From Candidatus Methanohalarchaeum thermophilum (lineage in GTDB: Archaea > Halobacteriota > Methanonatronarchaeia > Methanonatronarchaeales > Methanonatronarchaeaceae): a stretch of 64,000 nucleotides of DNA. How positions within the stretch are numbered: position 1 is the stretch's first letter; each line of letters begins with the position of its first letter. The notes beneath the pieces were generated by a model, which made no database searches, was not told the DNA's origin, and worked only from the letters and a program-made list of their open reading frames with translations. A program made the position numbers and the translations under genes. The DNA lies in NCBI GenBank assembly GCA_001914405.1, contig MSDW01000001.1, positions 1,535,498-1,599,497 of the forward strand, given 5' to 3'. Positions 25,700 through 34,199 of this stretch are shown piece after piece.

Positions 25700-26298
25700 T
25701 ATAAAATTGATAATTAGGAAAAAAACCTTGTGGAGTGGCCTCACAGCAATGCTGTGGGGGTTTTTCTGCGGGTGATTCTGCTTTTCCATCGGGTTTCTTT
25801 CATTGGACCCCGGTGAGCACAGGGAACTTGCGCTTTGGACGGGATCATCCTGCGTGGGTGGCAGGTTAGTTTTGGTTGCCCCTGTATATCTAGGGGCTGT
25901 TATAGGTTCTCTGTAGCTTCACACTACTTGACGCCACCCCCTCCCAACCTCTCAATTTCTTGAAGGGTGGAGCATGTAAAGCACCCAAAAACCCCCACTT
26001 TTAGAGGTAAAAAAAATACTTAGTAGCATTATAATTTAAGTCTAACGGAATTCACCTCCACAGCAAGCCGTGAGGTTCTCTCCCTCACCCTACTATAGAA
26101 AACTCATAGAATGTCCAGATACTTTATTTAAGATCCTTTTTTTATTTTTCGTTCTTCAATCGCAATTTTTAAGGAATATGAATATATAATGGGATGTAAG
26201 TGGTTTGTGTTTTTGAATGTAATATAGGGCATTTAATGAATTTAATTTCTTTATCCTTTTTTTATATAAGATATGTTAGATAATGGGTGGATTGTAAA
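25700..26298. repeat. Gene-free region with structured segment and IS end
   Basis: From 25733 to about 25985 the sequence is GC-richer than its surroundings and has hairpins (cctcacagc / gctgtgggg; gcccctgta / ctaggggc), like a decayed element core. From about 26018 to 26095 it carries an end segment (ttaagtctaacggaattcac, then a cagcaagccgtgagg hairpin) that recurs inverted at 40200-40285, there joined to a tnpB remnant. I read this as a decayed IS1341/IS605-type element (family E). No gene is supported. Confidence 0.55.
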
Positions 26299-26670
26299 AT
26301 GAATGGGATGAAACCTATTACTGAGGTGGTTAGGGAAGTATTTAAAGGGGATTTGAGGGGTTTGTTTTACTCAATGAAAGATGATTTTTCGACTTAGCAT
26401 ATAAGAGACGGATTATACAAGGAGTATAGTTCTGAGGAAATAAAAGAACTGTATGATTGTATGTCTGATCAAGAAGATTGTGAGATTATTATGGAGAATG
26501 AATTGGATTTAGGTGGATTTAACTATTGCATTGGTGTATATGATAATGGATACGGAATTCATTTTGAAAATAGAGATAAGATTGTTTTAGCATTTGTTGA
26601 TAAAACTCAAGAAGACATCCTAAAAAAAGTAGACAGATTAATTAATAAACTTAGCTCAACTACAGATTAA
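26299..26670 (+). CDS. DUF7522-like small protein interrupted by in-frame TAG
   Basis: ATG at 26299 opens a 124-codon frame with TAG at 26395-26397 (codon 33) and TAA at 26668. The parts on both sides of the TAG form one protein pattern: I-T-E-V-V-R-E-V-F and L-R-G-L-F-Y-S before it; I-R-D-G-L-Y-K-E-Y-S, then L-G-G-F-N-Y-C-I-G-V-Y-D-N-G and I-H-F after. This resembles the haloarchaeal DUF7522 family, in which an aromatic or aliphatic residue commonly sits at the TAG position. Function is unknown. With pyrrolysine coding in this cell, the gene may be read through, or it may be a fresh nonsense allele. A shorter protein from ATG at 26461 would lack the first third. Confidence 0.65.
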
Positions 26671-26686
26671 TTTTAACTGTGTTTGG

Positions 26687-27092
26687 TGAGAGATCCTCTT
26701 TCTTTAAGTCTCTGGTTTTAGGTAGGGGATGAATCATTACAGGGTATTTGTACTTGGGGCCAATGGGGTTTTTTGTTGAGAGGTTTTCAGCATGTAGGCC
26801 AAGTTTGAGTGGGCAAGCACTTGAGCACAAGGCTCTATCGCAATAGATACGTGGTGGGGTTGGGAACAGGGCTCTTGTGGCCGAGCCCAGGACCAAGGCA
26901 CATGATGGCGATGGACATGGCCATAAGTACTGTAAACCAGTATTTAAGTCCTTGTGGGCCTGCAATATCCTGGCAGACCGTGTCTGCCTCTGTTAGACCA
27001 TTCGGTAGCAAGACACCAAATCTTGGATACTGGTCTTGTAAATGGATGGAAGCACCTTCCAAAATCTTTGATTAGGTAGTTGAGGAGGTCGC
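26687..27092 (+). repeat. Family B palindrome-ended element, copy 1
   Basis: The left end is gagagatcctctttc with a hairpin and aggggatgaatcat; the right end is caccttccaaaatc / gattaggtag followed by gaggaggtcgc. The ~300-bp core is shared with 33701 (plus) and 30808 (plus): tatcgcaat-gatacgtgg, gttggga/cttggaa-acgggg, ccgagccc/ccgaaccc and ggtcttgt-aatggat-gaagc. It is GC-richer than its flanks. No conserved frame is seen. Confidence 0.75.
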
Positions 27093-27154
27093 TTATAAGT
27101 TAAAACTGAATTATTTAACTCTCTGGTGAACTAAAAAGATGAAATAAGGACTAT

Positions 27155-27376
27155 ATGGAGGCTTTTAGAAGAGTTGAGGTTAAGTCTTTTAGATTGGGTG
27201 ATTGGTTTTGGATTATTTTTTTTGATTTGATTCTTGTGGTAAATATTTTTAGGATTATTTTAATTTTGATATACGGCGGTTTTAAATGTTTTATATCTTT
27301 TGTTTTTTCCCTTTTGTTCGTTTATATCGGTTTAATAGGGATTTTAATCTTTTTGAAAGGAATTTATAACGATTAA
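27155..27376 (+). CDS. Small two-helix membrane protein, hypothetical
   Basis: A 73-residue frame starting at ATG. It has a short basic lead followed by two hydrophobic segments (~18-40 and ~46-67) split by a G-G-F-K turn. I do not recognise it. T-rich DNA easily yields such frames, but the basic lead and clean helical hairpin are compatible with a real small membrane protein. No operon partner is seen. Confidence 0.4.
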   Translation: MEAFRRVEVKSFRLGDWFWIIFFDLILVVNIFRIILILIYGGFKCFISFVFSLLFVYIGLIGILIFLKGIYND

Positions 27377-27442
27377 GGGTTTATATGTTATACTAATTAT
27401 TTTAATTTGGTTTTTTGTTTTTATGGTTTTTATTTTGTTTGG

Positions 27443-27763
27443 TTATTTTTTTTGTAGTTCTACGGCGGTACCGTAGGCGAGTATTTCTGCTCCTCCACTG
27501 GCTACCATTGATGTCATGAATCTAACATTTACTATTGCGTCTGCTCCTAGTTTTTCTGCTTCTTTTTCCATTCTGTCTATGGCTTCTTCTCTTGCTTCGG
27601 CCATTAATTCTGTGTATGCTTTTAGTTCGCCTCCTACGAGGTTTCTTAGTGCTTGTGTTATATCTCTTGCTACGTTTCTGGCTCTTATTGTGTTTCCTCT
27701 TACTAAACCTAGTTCTTTTTTTATTTCTTTTCCCACTATATTTTCTCTGTTTGATATGATCAT
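27443..27763 (-). CDS. YbjQ/UPF0145 family protein
   Basis: This 106-residue protein has the UPF0145 pattern from end to end: G-L-V-R-G-N-T-I-R-A-R-N (~20-31), E-A-R-E-E-A-I-D-R-M (~56-65), A-E-K-L-G-A-D-A-I-V-N-V-R-F (~69-82) and A-Y-G-T-A-V near the end. The family forms small pentameric α/β proteins; a metal or ligand role has been suggested but is unproven. Length is normal. It is convergent with small genes and has no clear partner. Confidence 0.88.
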   Translation of the reverse strand: MIISNRENIVGKEIKKELGLVRGNTIRARNVARDITQALRNLVGGELKAYTELMAEAREEAIDRMEKEAEKLGADAIVNVRFMTSMVASGGAEILAYGTAVELQKK

Positions 27764-27802
27764 AGCTAGTAATTTATATTTGTTTTATATAGTTTTTGGG
27801 GC

Positions 27803-28159
27803 CTAGTATCGTGGATATCTTTTTTTAGAAAGTTTTAGTTGTGTATAGAGAGCTATAAACGAGAATAAGGTTGTCATTAGTAGAAATGGCCCTCCCAGTA
27901 TCAAAAGTTTCGTTTCCGTGATTCCTGTTATTTCTGGTAGCCAGATAAGGAAGAGTATTGCTTTTAGTATTGTATATAAGATAGCAGTTATTGAGGTGAT
28001 AATTGCGAATTCGTGTCTATTTTTGGTTTCGTAGGCTGCATACCCGGAGATAATTAATATTATTGTTATGGGAAGATCGATTGTGATTCCTATTCTGGCG
28101 AGTAAATTCGTTATTCCCGCTGATATTAATGTGAGGCCAGATATTTTGTTGTATTTCAT
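27803..28159 (-). CDS. Small four-helix membrane protein, hypothetical; ends in TAG
   Basis: A 118-residue protein with four hydrophobic segments (~7-24, 27-43, 51-73, 85-107) and a basic C-terminus. I do not recognise it; archaeal genomes contain many such proteins. It ends in TAG at 27803-27805. Read-through would add five codons before an in-frame TAA, the same arrangement as at 12298. It lies 40 bp downstream of nothing obvious and upstream of the UPF0145 gene on the same strand. Confidence 0.6.
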   Translation of the reverse strand: MKYNKISGLTLISAGITNLLARIGITIDLPITIILIISGYAAYETKNRHEFAIITSITAILYTILKAILFLIWLPEITGITETKLLILGGPFLLMTTLFSFIALYTQLKLSKKRYPRY

Positions 28160-28339
28160 ATTTATTAATTTGATCTTTTTGTTAAATAATTAGGGCTCTA
28201 AAATTTCTTTTTGTACTTGTTTATTAGATCTGTTATTGTGGATTTTTAGGTTATGGGTTTTTTTTGGTCTGTCATCTGGAAAGTTTTATGTCTATTAGTA
28301 ATATATTAGTCTTTGACTGTAATATTTAGGTGATGTTTT

Positions 28340-28645
28340 ATGTCTGAGGAAATTGGTAATGAAAAAAATAAAATAATTGAAAAGGTAGCTGAAAAGGACA
28401 AAAAATTCATAGAGATGGCAGTTGATGCTGTAGAGGATTATTTCAACGAAACCAAGAACACAGAAAAAACAAAATGTTCAAATAATGACAAGATTTGCCC
28501 CAGTATGATTGCAAAAGAATGTAAAGGTATGCCATTTGTTAATGAAACAAGAATACAGCAAGTATTAGATGTTATGGCCAATGAGGGTATCTTAGATAGA
28601 GAAATACCTGAAGGAACTGGTATCCCACATTATTTTAAGAAATAA
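28340..28645 (+). CDS. Cysteine-containing winged-helix-like small protein
   Basis: This 101-residue protein was not firmly recognised. After an acidic helical N-terminus comes a cysteine set (C-S-N-N-D-K-I-C-P, then E-C-K-G-M), and a winged-helix-like end (V-N-E-T-R-I-Q-Q-V-L-D-V-M-A-N-E-G-I-L-D). The cysteines could bind a metal or an Fe-S cluster. It precedes an ArsR-type regulator and an ABC exporter by 15 bp on the same strand, so it is likely part of that operon, perhaps as its sensor. Confidence 0.6.
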   Translation: MSEEIGNEKNKIIEKVAEKDKKFIEMAVDAVEDYFNETKNTEKTKCSNNDKICPSMIAKECKGMPFVNETRIQQVLDVMANEGILDREIPEGTGIPHYFKK

Positions 28646-28660
28646 AATTAGGTGAGTTAA

Positions 28661-29005
28661 TTGTGTAATGAAGACCTAAATCACAATGGATTAGACAACG
28701 GATTTCGGAAACAGATTCAGAAGCTGAAGGGATTAGCTAAAGCATTGCATTGTCCAACAAGATGGGATATAATAGATATCATCGGAACTGAAGAAGCCAA
28801 GACCAGAGAAATTCGAAAGAAGTTAGGTTCCAAGGGATATGATCTAGGAAAATCTGGCTTATATTATCACCTTTCTGAATTAAGAGAGGCAGGCTTAATA
28901 GAGGTAGTCGATTACATTGAGGAAGGCAGAGGAGCACCAGAAAAGGTCTGGAAACTGACACGTGAAGAAATAAAAATAAAACTCGTTAAAGATGAAGGTG
29001 ATTAA
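28661..29005 (+). CDS. ArsR-like winged-helix regulator of the ABC exporter operon
   Basis: A 114-residue protein from TTG, with an aggtgag ribosome site just upstream. The winged helix spans A-L-H-C-P-T-R-W-D-I-I-D-I-I (~30-43), K-T-R-E-I-R-K-K-L (helix 2), Y-Y-H-L-S-E-L-R-E-A-G-L (recognition helix, ~71-82) and a wing with G-R-G-A-P-E-K. It is two bases upstream of the ABC ATPase, so the genes are cotranscribed. It probably controls this operon. Confidence 0.8.
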   Translation: MCNEDLNHNGLDNGFRKQIQKLKGLAKALHCPTRWDIIDIIGTEEAKTREIRKKLGSKGYDLGKSGLYYHLSELREAGLIEVVDYIEEGRGAPEKVWKLTREEIKIKLVKDEGD

Positions 29006-29007
29006 CT

Positions 29008-29931
29008 TTGAACGATATCTTAAGGGCTGAAGGATTATCTAAGAAATTTAATGGGATCCAAGCAGTCTCCAATGTATCTTTTAAAGTTGATCAAGAAGAG
29101 GTTTTTGGTTTTTTAGGTCCGAACGGAGCTGGAAAAACAACTACAGTAAGAATGATGACAGGAGTACTAGAACCTGATTCAGGTACAGCATGGATCAATG
29201 GAAAGGACATACAAAAAAAACCAATTAAGGCCAAAGAAGAAGTAGGAATAGCACCAGAAATATCAAATGCATATGTAGACCTGACTGCTTGGCAAAATAT
29301 GATGCTAATGGGAGAACTTTTCGGAGTTCCCAAAGAAAAGAGAAAAAAAAGAGCAAAACAATTATTAGAGTTATTTCAGCTATCAGATAGAAAAAACACA
29401 AAGGTCAAAGGTTTTAGCAAAGGAATGCAAAAAAGATTAATTTTGAGCATGGCAATGATCAAAGATCCTCCAATCCTGTTTTTTGATGAACCAACCACAG
29501 GACTAGATGTACAAAGCAGACGGTTAATCAAAAAAAGAATCCGAGATCTAAATAAAAAAGGAAAAGCGATTTTTTTGACAACACATGACATGGAAGTAGC
29601 AAACGATCTCTGCGACAGAATAGCAGTTATACATAATGGGAAAATAGTGGCTATCGATACCCCAGAAAAACTGAAAGAAAAAATCAAAGAAAAAAGAGCT
29701 CTAGAAATTTGCTTCGAAGAAAGAAACCCACCAATTGAATTAGAAAATATAGAAAAAGTTGAAAAAGTTGAGAAAAGAGGAGATAAATGCAGGATATTTA
29801 CTTCGGATCCTATAACCGTACTTAACCATTGTCTAGCTCTTGCAGACGAAAAAGAACTGGAAATTGTCTCAATTTGTACCCTCGGACCAAGTTTAGAGGA
29901 TGTATTTATCGATTTAACAGGAGGCAAATAA
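29008..29931 (+). CDS. ABC transporter ATP-binding protein (ABC-2 type exporter)
   Basis: This 307-residue ATPase starts with TTG. The Walker A is G-P-N-G-A-G-K-T-T (~37-45). The signature is F-S-K-G-M-Q-K-R (~134-141), with K replacing the usual Q-Q; Walker B is I-L-F-F-D-E-P (~152-158), and the H-loop is T-T-H-D-M. The C-terminal 80 residues form the extension of DrrA/CcmA-type exporters. It pairs with the permease gene, which overlaps its stop (TAATG). The substrate is unknown; such pairs export drugs, lipids or peptides. Confidence 0.92.
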   Translation: MNDILRAEGLSKKFNGIQAVSNVSFKVDQEEVFGFLGPNGAGKTTTVRMMTGVLEPDSGTAWINGKDIQKKPIKAKEEVGIAPEISNAYVDLTAWQNMMLMGELFGVPKEKRKKRAKQLLELFQLSDRKNTKVKGFSKGMQKRLILSMAMIKDPPILFFDEPTTGLDVQSRRLIKKRIRDLNKKGKAIFLTTHDMEVANDLCDRIAVIHNGKIVAIDTPEKLKEKIKEKRALEICFEERNPPIELENIEKVEKVEKRGDKCRIFTSDPITVLNHCLALADEKELEIVSICTLGPSLEDVFIDLTGGK

Positions 29932-30683
29932 TGATAGATCTATCACAACTTAAGAGATCAATCGCAGTATCCAAGAAAAACCTAAGGATCTACTACCTCA
30001 AGGGCCCCGTTCTTATCTTTGGCATAATACTTCCATTCTTCTTCTTTCTAGCTTTCTGGCTTGGAAGAGAAATGTCCCACATAGTACTGGGAACAGGATT
30101 AATTGGAATGGCACTATGGTTTACAGCAACCTCAATCAGCCCAGTTATAACTCCTTGGGAAAACAGAACAAAGACACTTGAATGGCTGATATCAGCCCCA
30201 ATAGGACATTCATGGATACTAATAGGAGACATACTAGCTTCAGCTACACTTGGAATCATACTAACAATAATACCACTATCAATCGCACTTATCATACTCA
30301 AACTATCCATAGAAAGCATTATTATACTCATATTAGGATTAATAGCCTCAACACTATGTTTTTCAACAATAGGAGTACTAATGGCAGCATATCCAACAGA
30401 TACACCAGCAGATGTCATGATGCTTTCATCGATAATCAAATTCCCAATAATATTTGTAAGCGGGATCTTTATACCCATCAACAAACTCCCAACATGGGGA
30501 AGATCAATATCTTACCTCTCCCCCTTAACCTACTTCGTAGATTTACTTAAATGGACATTCGGCGGAAAAAAGGAACTCTGGCTAACCCCACAACAAGATC
30601 TAGTGATAATAACAGCATTTACGATAATATTCTTTGCCCTAGCACTATACTCCCACAAAAAAACTCTCTCAAAAAGACTATAA
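29931..30683 (+). CDS. ABC-2 type permease
   Basis: A 250-residue membrane protein starting at the ATG that overlaps the ATPase stop codon. Six hydrophobic helices are visible (~25-45, 50-68, 100-125, 130-155, 162-182, 222-242), with an N-terminal coupling helix and the ABC-2 pattern F-V-S-G-I-F-I-P-I-N-K-L-P (~175-187). It forms the pore for the ATPase at 29008. A longer reading frame from 29829 overlaps the ATPase and is not the start. The 3' end is strongly A/C-rich. Confidence 0.9.
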   Translation: MIDLSQLKRSIAVSKKNLRIYYLKGPVLIFGIILPFFFFLAFWLGREMSHIVLGTGLIGMALWFTATSISPVITPWENRTKTLEWLISAPIGHSWILIGDILASATLGIILTIIPLSIALIILKLSIESIIILILGLIASTLCFSTIGVLMAAYPTDTPADVMMLSSIIKFPIIFVSGIFIPINKLPTWGRSISYLSPLTYFVDLLKWTFGGKKELWLTPQQDLVIITAFTIIFFALALYSHKKTLSKRL

Positions 30684-30807
30684 AACCCAAAAACCCTTCA
30701 AACTCACATTTATCTCAAAGGAGACCCTTTCCTAATCTTTGGTTAGGTAGGGAGAAGGAATTGAGTTAATATCTAAATACTTTAGAGAGCGGTTTTTTAT
30801 CTTCTTT

Positions 30808-31258
30808 TGAGGGCTAAGACCCCCTTCTTTCACGGAGTGGATACAGCCTATTAGGTGTTTTAGGTAGTAGCACTAATTAAGTTTTAGGAGTTTCCGAGGC
30901 TACAGCTGGGTCCGAGCGACCGAGCGTTTGGGCGCTAAGTAGAATCAGTGGAGATTGAACACCTCCGCTGGTCTCAGGGGAACTGGGTTCCAGTGGCTCG
31001 AACCCCGAAGTCGGAAATGTTTGAGGGTGAACCTCTGTAATCCTATCAGGGTTTGGGGTATAAGGTTGCGGACACCTAGGCGAGGAGTCCCCGAAAAAAG
31101 GTGTATAGAATCAGCAACAAACCTCAAACCCATGGACTTCAAGTTCCCCAAGTTAGCCGACAACCTGCAAATAGCCCATCTCGGTACTGCCTTAACTCGG
31201 ACAGAAAGAGCAGGAATGAGGATGGAAGCTCCGTCCTTCAGGTCGGAGAGGAGGTCAC
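30808..31258 (+). repeat. Family B palindrome-ended element, copy 3
   Basis: The left end is gagggctaagacccccttc; the right end is a gctccg-tccttcaggtcggag hairpin followed by gaggaggtcac. The core follows family B in order (ggtccgagcgaccgagcgtt, gggaactgggttcc-gtgg, cgaacccc, gatgaggatggaagc) with more GC and a longer middle. The open frames within it lack family resemblance and are by-products. Confidence 0.65.
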
Positions 31259-31289
31259 TAAAGTCAATGGAGCCGAATCAATAAGCTCC

Positions 31290-31680
31290 CGATACATAAA
31301 GCACTCAACATGATTAGTTAGGGATAAGTCTTTGTTGGGGTGACGCTGTTGCGTTCAAAAGCTTTAAACCACTCCATTTCGGTCAAATGCTTCCTTCGTG
31401 AGAAGAGACCGGGACAACTCAACTGACCATGTTCCATTATCTTAATGGTTGAGAAGACCTCTTCCAAACTCCCTTGATTCTGGTAGGGGAGGAAGTCACT
31501 AAGAGCGGACGAGGCTAATGATAACTGGTTTTCGAATCCCGGTTCTGGGATGACCGGGCCCCTCCTTTGCCTAAATATGGATAGTTTCCCGAGGAAACCG
31601 ATAATTAAATCCGTCCCTGTGGCCTCTTCCTACCACATCCAACCCCTTCCTAAATCTCTGATTTAGGTGGGGTAGTTGAC
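31290..31680 (+). repeat. Family D element with a minimal module inserted
   Basis: This matches, in order, the reverse complement of 42185-42650 (gctgttgcgt, ttcgtgagaa, ctgaccatgtt, aattaaat, ctgtggcc). The right end is ccccttcctaaatc / gatttaggtgggg followed by tagttgac. Directly after ctgaccatgtt the match is broken by a 60-bp palindromic module (31436-31496), absent from the other copy, so the module appears to have inserted into a family D element. Confidence 0.65.
31436..31496 (+). repeat. Minimal IS200/IS605-type palindromic module (~60 bp)
   Basis: ttatcttaatggttgagaag is followed directly by acctcttccaaactc / gattctggtagggg and then aggaagtcac. It is a left arm fused to a right-end hairpin with no core, inserted within a family D element. 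Confidence 0.65.
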
Positions 31681-31915
31681 GACAAACCCTATGCCTAGAG
31701 AAATAAATAATCAAGATAATAACGAATGTAACAAAGATTAACTTATAATAGGGAAGTCTTTTCCCGCAATGAGGATATTGAGGAATGTTTGGGAATGGAT
31801 CGGAATGTAATTAGAGAAATAAGTAAAAAATTATAAAATTATATTTTTTGATTTTGTTGAACCTAGCTTACAAAAAGTTTATATTCTACAAAAAGAAAGA
31901 TATTACTTGAAGGTA

Positions 31916-32322
31916 AACTAGGTGATTCATACCTATGTCCCTCCTTGGCGAAAGCTAAGGTTAGAGTAGGTATGGATAAAGGGCTATAAAACCAAAGCAC
32001 CCATAAAAAGGTGCCAAGGGGAAGGCGCCCCATGATGGCACTCCGGGTACAACCGGGCTGCCTAATAGGAGAAACCGCAGCAACCCAAGATTTCTCCTGA
32101 AATAAGGAGATGAGAAAGGCCAAGTAACTGGCCACATAACAGGGGCCAGTGAAGTAGGCGAAAGCCTAAATAGACGAAAAAGGGTTGTGGAAAAGACATC
32201 CCACCTAGGCCTAAATCACTTTTTCACTTTTTTACTTTTTCCACTTATATTTCCTCTTATTCACTTCTACCATGTTCTAGGGGAAGCTCGAAAACATCCT
32301 TGGTGTAGACCCTAGGTGGGTG
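31916..32322 (+). ncRNA. Structured RNA candidate of unknown family (~400 nt)
   Basis: Many strong helices lie in a gene-free stretch. CATACCTA / TAGGTATG (31928-31935, 31967-31974) encloses CCTTGGC-GAAA-GCTAAGG (31943-31960). TAGGC-GAAA-GCCTA is at 32155-32168, and others include ggtgcc / ggcgcc and tctcctgaaataaggaga. GNRA-type tetraloops recur, and GC content is above the flanks. CCCACCTAG (32200-32208) can pair upstream with CTAGGTG (31918-31924) or downstream with CTAGGTGGG (32312-32320), two exclusive folds. I checked for the short motifs of RNase P, SRP and group II introns and found none convincing. Palindromic element ends are absent. Confidence 0.5.
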
Positions 32323-32603
32323 GTGTGGAGTTGGCTAGGAAAGAACAGCGAGGAAAAAAATTAGGTTAGTATAGTTAGTATATGAAATTTTTTGTTTCTT
32401 GGCCTAGTTTTTCTTTTAGGATTGTTTGGCTTTGATTTTGGATTGGTTGATAAGAGAGGGTCTAAGTAGGGTAGGGGAGGGCAAATTTCTTAGATGATAA
32501 GTGTTCGTGGTGATTTTTTAACGAATATATAGGATTGGGAATGGAGTTTTTTTTGCTTTGATCTTAATTCTTAATAAAGTGGATATTTATATTATTTATA
32601 TGT
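32323..32603. other. Leader region of the K+ channel gene
   Basis: About 280 bases, G/T-rich, between the structured RNA candidate and the channel gene. It is probably the promoter and leader of that gene. No frame or repeat is supported. Confidence 0.4.
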
Positions 32604-33599
32604 TTGTTTATGAGATGGCTTTTTGGTAATAGTTCAGTTAGGAATAAAACGATAGAAATTTTGGCTTTGCTTTTTCTGATTACTTTTGTGGGAACTTTGG
32701 GTTTTCATTTGTTGGAGGGATGGAGTCTTTTTGATTCTTTTTATATGACAATTATAACGATTACGACGACTGGGTTTGAAGAGGTTCATCCCTTGTCTTT
32801 TTCTGGTAGAATTTTGGCCATTGTTGTGATGGTTTCAGGTATTTCTGCTTTTTTTTATGCTATTGGACAGTTATTTCCTTTGTTAGTGGAAAAAAGGATA
32901 ATGAGGAGGAAAAGATTGCCTAAAGATATTCAAGATCATATAATAGTTTGTGGATATGGAACTATTGGTACAAATGTATTAAAAGAGATTTCATCTAGGA
33001 AAGATGATAAAAAAATTGTTGTGATCGATAAAGATCAAGATAAGGTTTCAATGGCTAGGGAGGATGGTTATTGGGCAGTGCATGGAGATGTAACAGATGA
33101 AGAGGTATTAGAGAAGGCGGATGTAAAAACCGCTGGCTTTTTGATAACTTGCGTTGATGATTCAGATAACGCCTTTTGTATAATGATAGCAAAAGAATTC
33201 AATGAGGAAATATATTCAATTGCCATAGCAAGAAGCACTTCAAACCTAAAGAATCTTGAGAGAGCTGGCGCAGACCAAGTTCTTTCACCGTACCAGGATA
33301 CAGCTTCAAAAGTAAAGGTGTTAATTAAAAACCCGGTTTCTAGTAATATTGCTGAAGTAATCAGTGGCCTAGGAGGAAATAATTACTTTGAAAAAATAGA
33401 TATTGGCGAAAAAGGTGAAGGTGAAACTATTAGATCTCTCTCCTTACAGGAAAGAACGAACGCTCTAGTAATAGCTGTAGGTAAAGGAAAAAGAATAGCT
33501 AGACCAACTCCAGATATGGAACTAGAAAAAGGAGATAAGCTTTATGTAATAGGATCAGAGAAAGAAGTAGAAAAAGCAATAGACTTACTTTCAAAATAA
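32604..33599 (+). CDS. TrkA-N/RCK-domain potassium channel (MthK-like)
   Basis: This 331-residue protein starts at TTG 32604 or ATG 32610, with no clear ribosome site. Two membrane helices (~14-32, 65-88) flank a pore loop with the filter-like T-T-T-G-F-E-E (~51-57). This differs from the usual T-V-G-Y-G-D in having F for Y and E for G. An RCK domain follows, with the nucleotide motif C-G-Y-G-T-I-G (~113-119) and acidic β2 end V-I-D-K-D, then a TrkA-C domain. It should be a gated K+ channel in the membrane, useful for ion balance at high salt. No operon partner. Confidence 0.87.
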   Translation: MFMRWLFGNSSVRNKTIEILALLFLITFVGTLGFHLLEGWSLFDSFYMTIITITTTGFEEVHPLSFSGRILAIVVMVSGISAFFYAIGQLFPLLVEKRIMRRKRLPKDIQDHIIVCGYGTIGTNVLKEISSRKDDKKIVVIDKDQDKVSMAREDGYWAVHGDVTDEEVLEKADVKTAGFLITCVDDSDNAFCIMIAKEFNEEIYSIAIARSTSNLKNLERAGADQVLSPYQDTASKVKVLIKNPVSSNIAEVISGLGGNNYFEKIDIGEKGEGETIRSLSLQERTNALVIAVGKGKRIARPTPDMELEKGDKLYVIGSEKEVEKAIDLLSK

Positions 33600-33700
33600 A
33601 CTCTTTATTAGTGTATAAACTTTGCATATGTATATTGTACTCTTTTCCTATATATAGAATCATAGTATTTTGAAAAAAATATATTTTTAACCTATTAACC

Positions 33701-34099
33701 AAGAAGTCACCTTCCTGAATCTTTGATTTAGGTGGGTGATGAATTGGGGTTGTTTTATGTAGTAGAGAAACAAAATATTCTATTGCTTAGAGAGGTTCCA
33801 GGTCTATATGTGGAGTCCGAACAGCCGAGTGTTTGGGCAATAGGCTCTTTCGCAATGGATACGTGGGAAGACTTGGAACGGGGTTCAAGTGACCGAACCC
33901 TAAACCCGGGCAGAAAATAGTGATGGATATAGGTGATGAGTCCTGAAAACAAGTGTAAGCCCTGGGAACCTGCAAGGAATGGCGAACCGTGTTCGCCTTG
34001 GAAGACTATCGTGCAACAAGGCACTAATCTCGGATACCGGTCTTGTGAATGGATAGAAGCACCTTCCAAAATCTTGATTTTGGTAGGTGAGGAGGTCAC
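33701..34099 (+). repeat. Family B palindrome-ended element, copy 2
   Basis: The left end is aagaagtcaccttcctgaatc / gatttaggtggg; the right end is caccttccaaaatc / gattttggtagg followed by gaggaggtcac. The core matches copy 1 (26687) and copy 3 (30808) in block order, including tcgcaatggatacgtggg, aacggggttcaagtgaccga and ggtcttgtgaatggat. The flank after the right end (taattatctta) resembles the left-arm sequence of other elements. Confidence 0.75.
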
Positions 34100-34199
34100 T
34101 AATTATCTTAGAAAATTAAGGTTTTTCTTGAATGATTTTTAAAAAAAATATCTAAGAAATTAATTTTTTATTTAGATATCTGCTTCTCTTGACATCCTC

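Noticed and set aside
30955..31284. 109-codon frame in the GC-rich block
   Set aside because: Falls in a family B element core; the frame is not kept in other copies.
31863..32135. 90-codon minus-strand frame over the structured RNA candidate
   Set aside because: No protein pattern, and the same bases form strong RNA stems.
31916..32322. RNase P RNA or SRP RNA
   Set aside because: The GAGGAAAGTCC-type and SRP helix 8 motifs are not present, so the family is left open.
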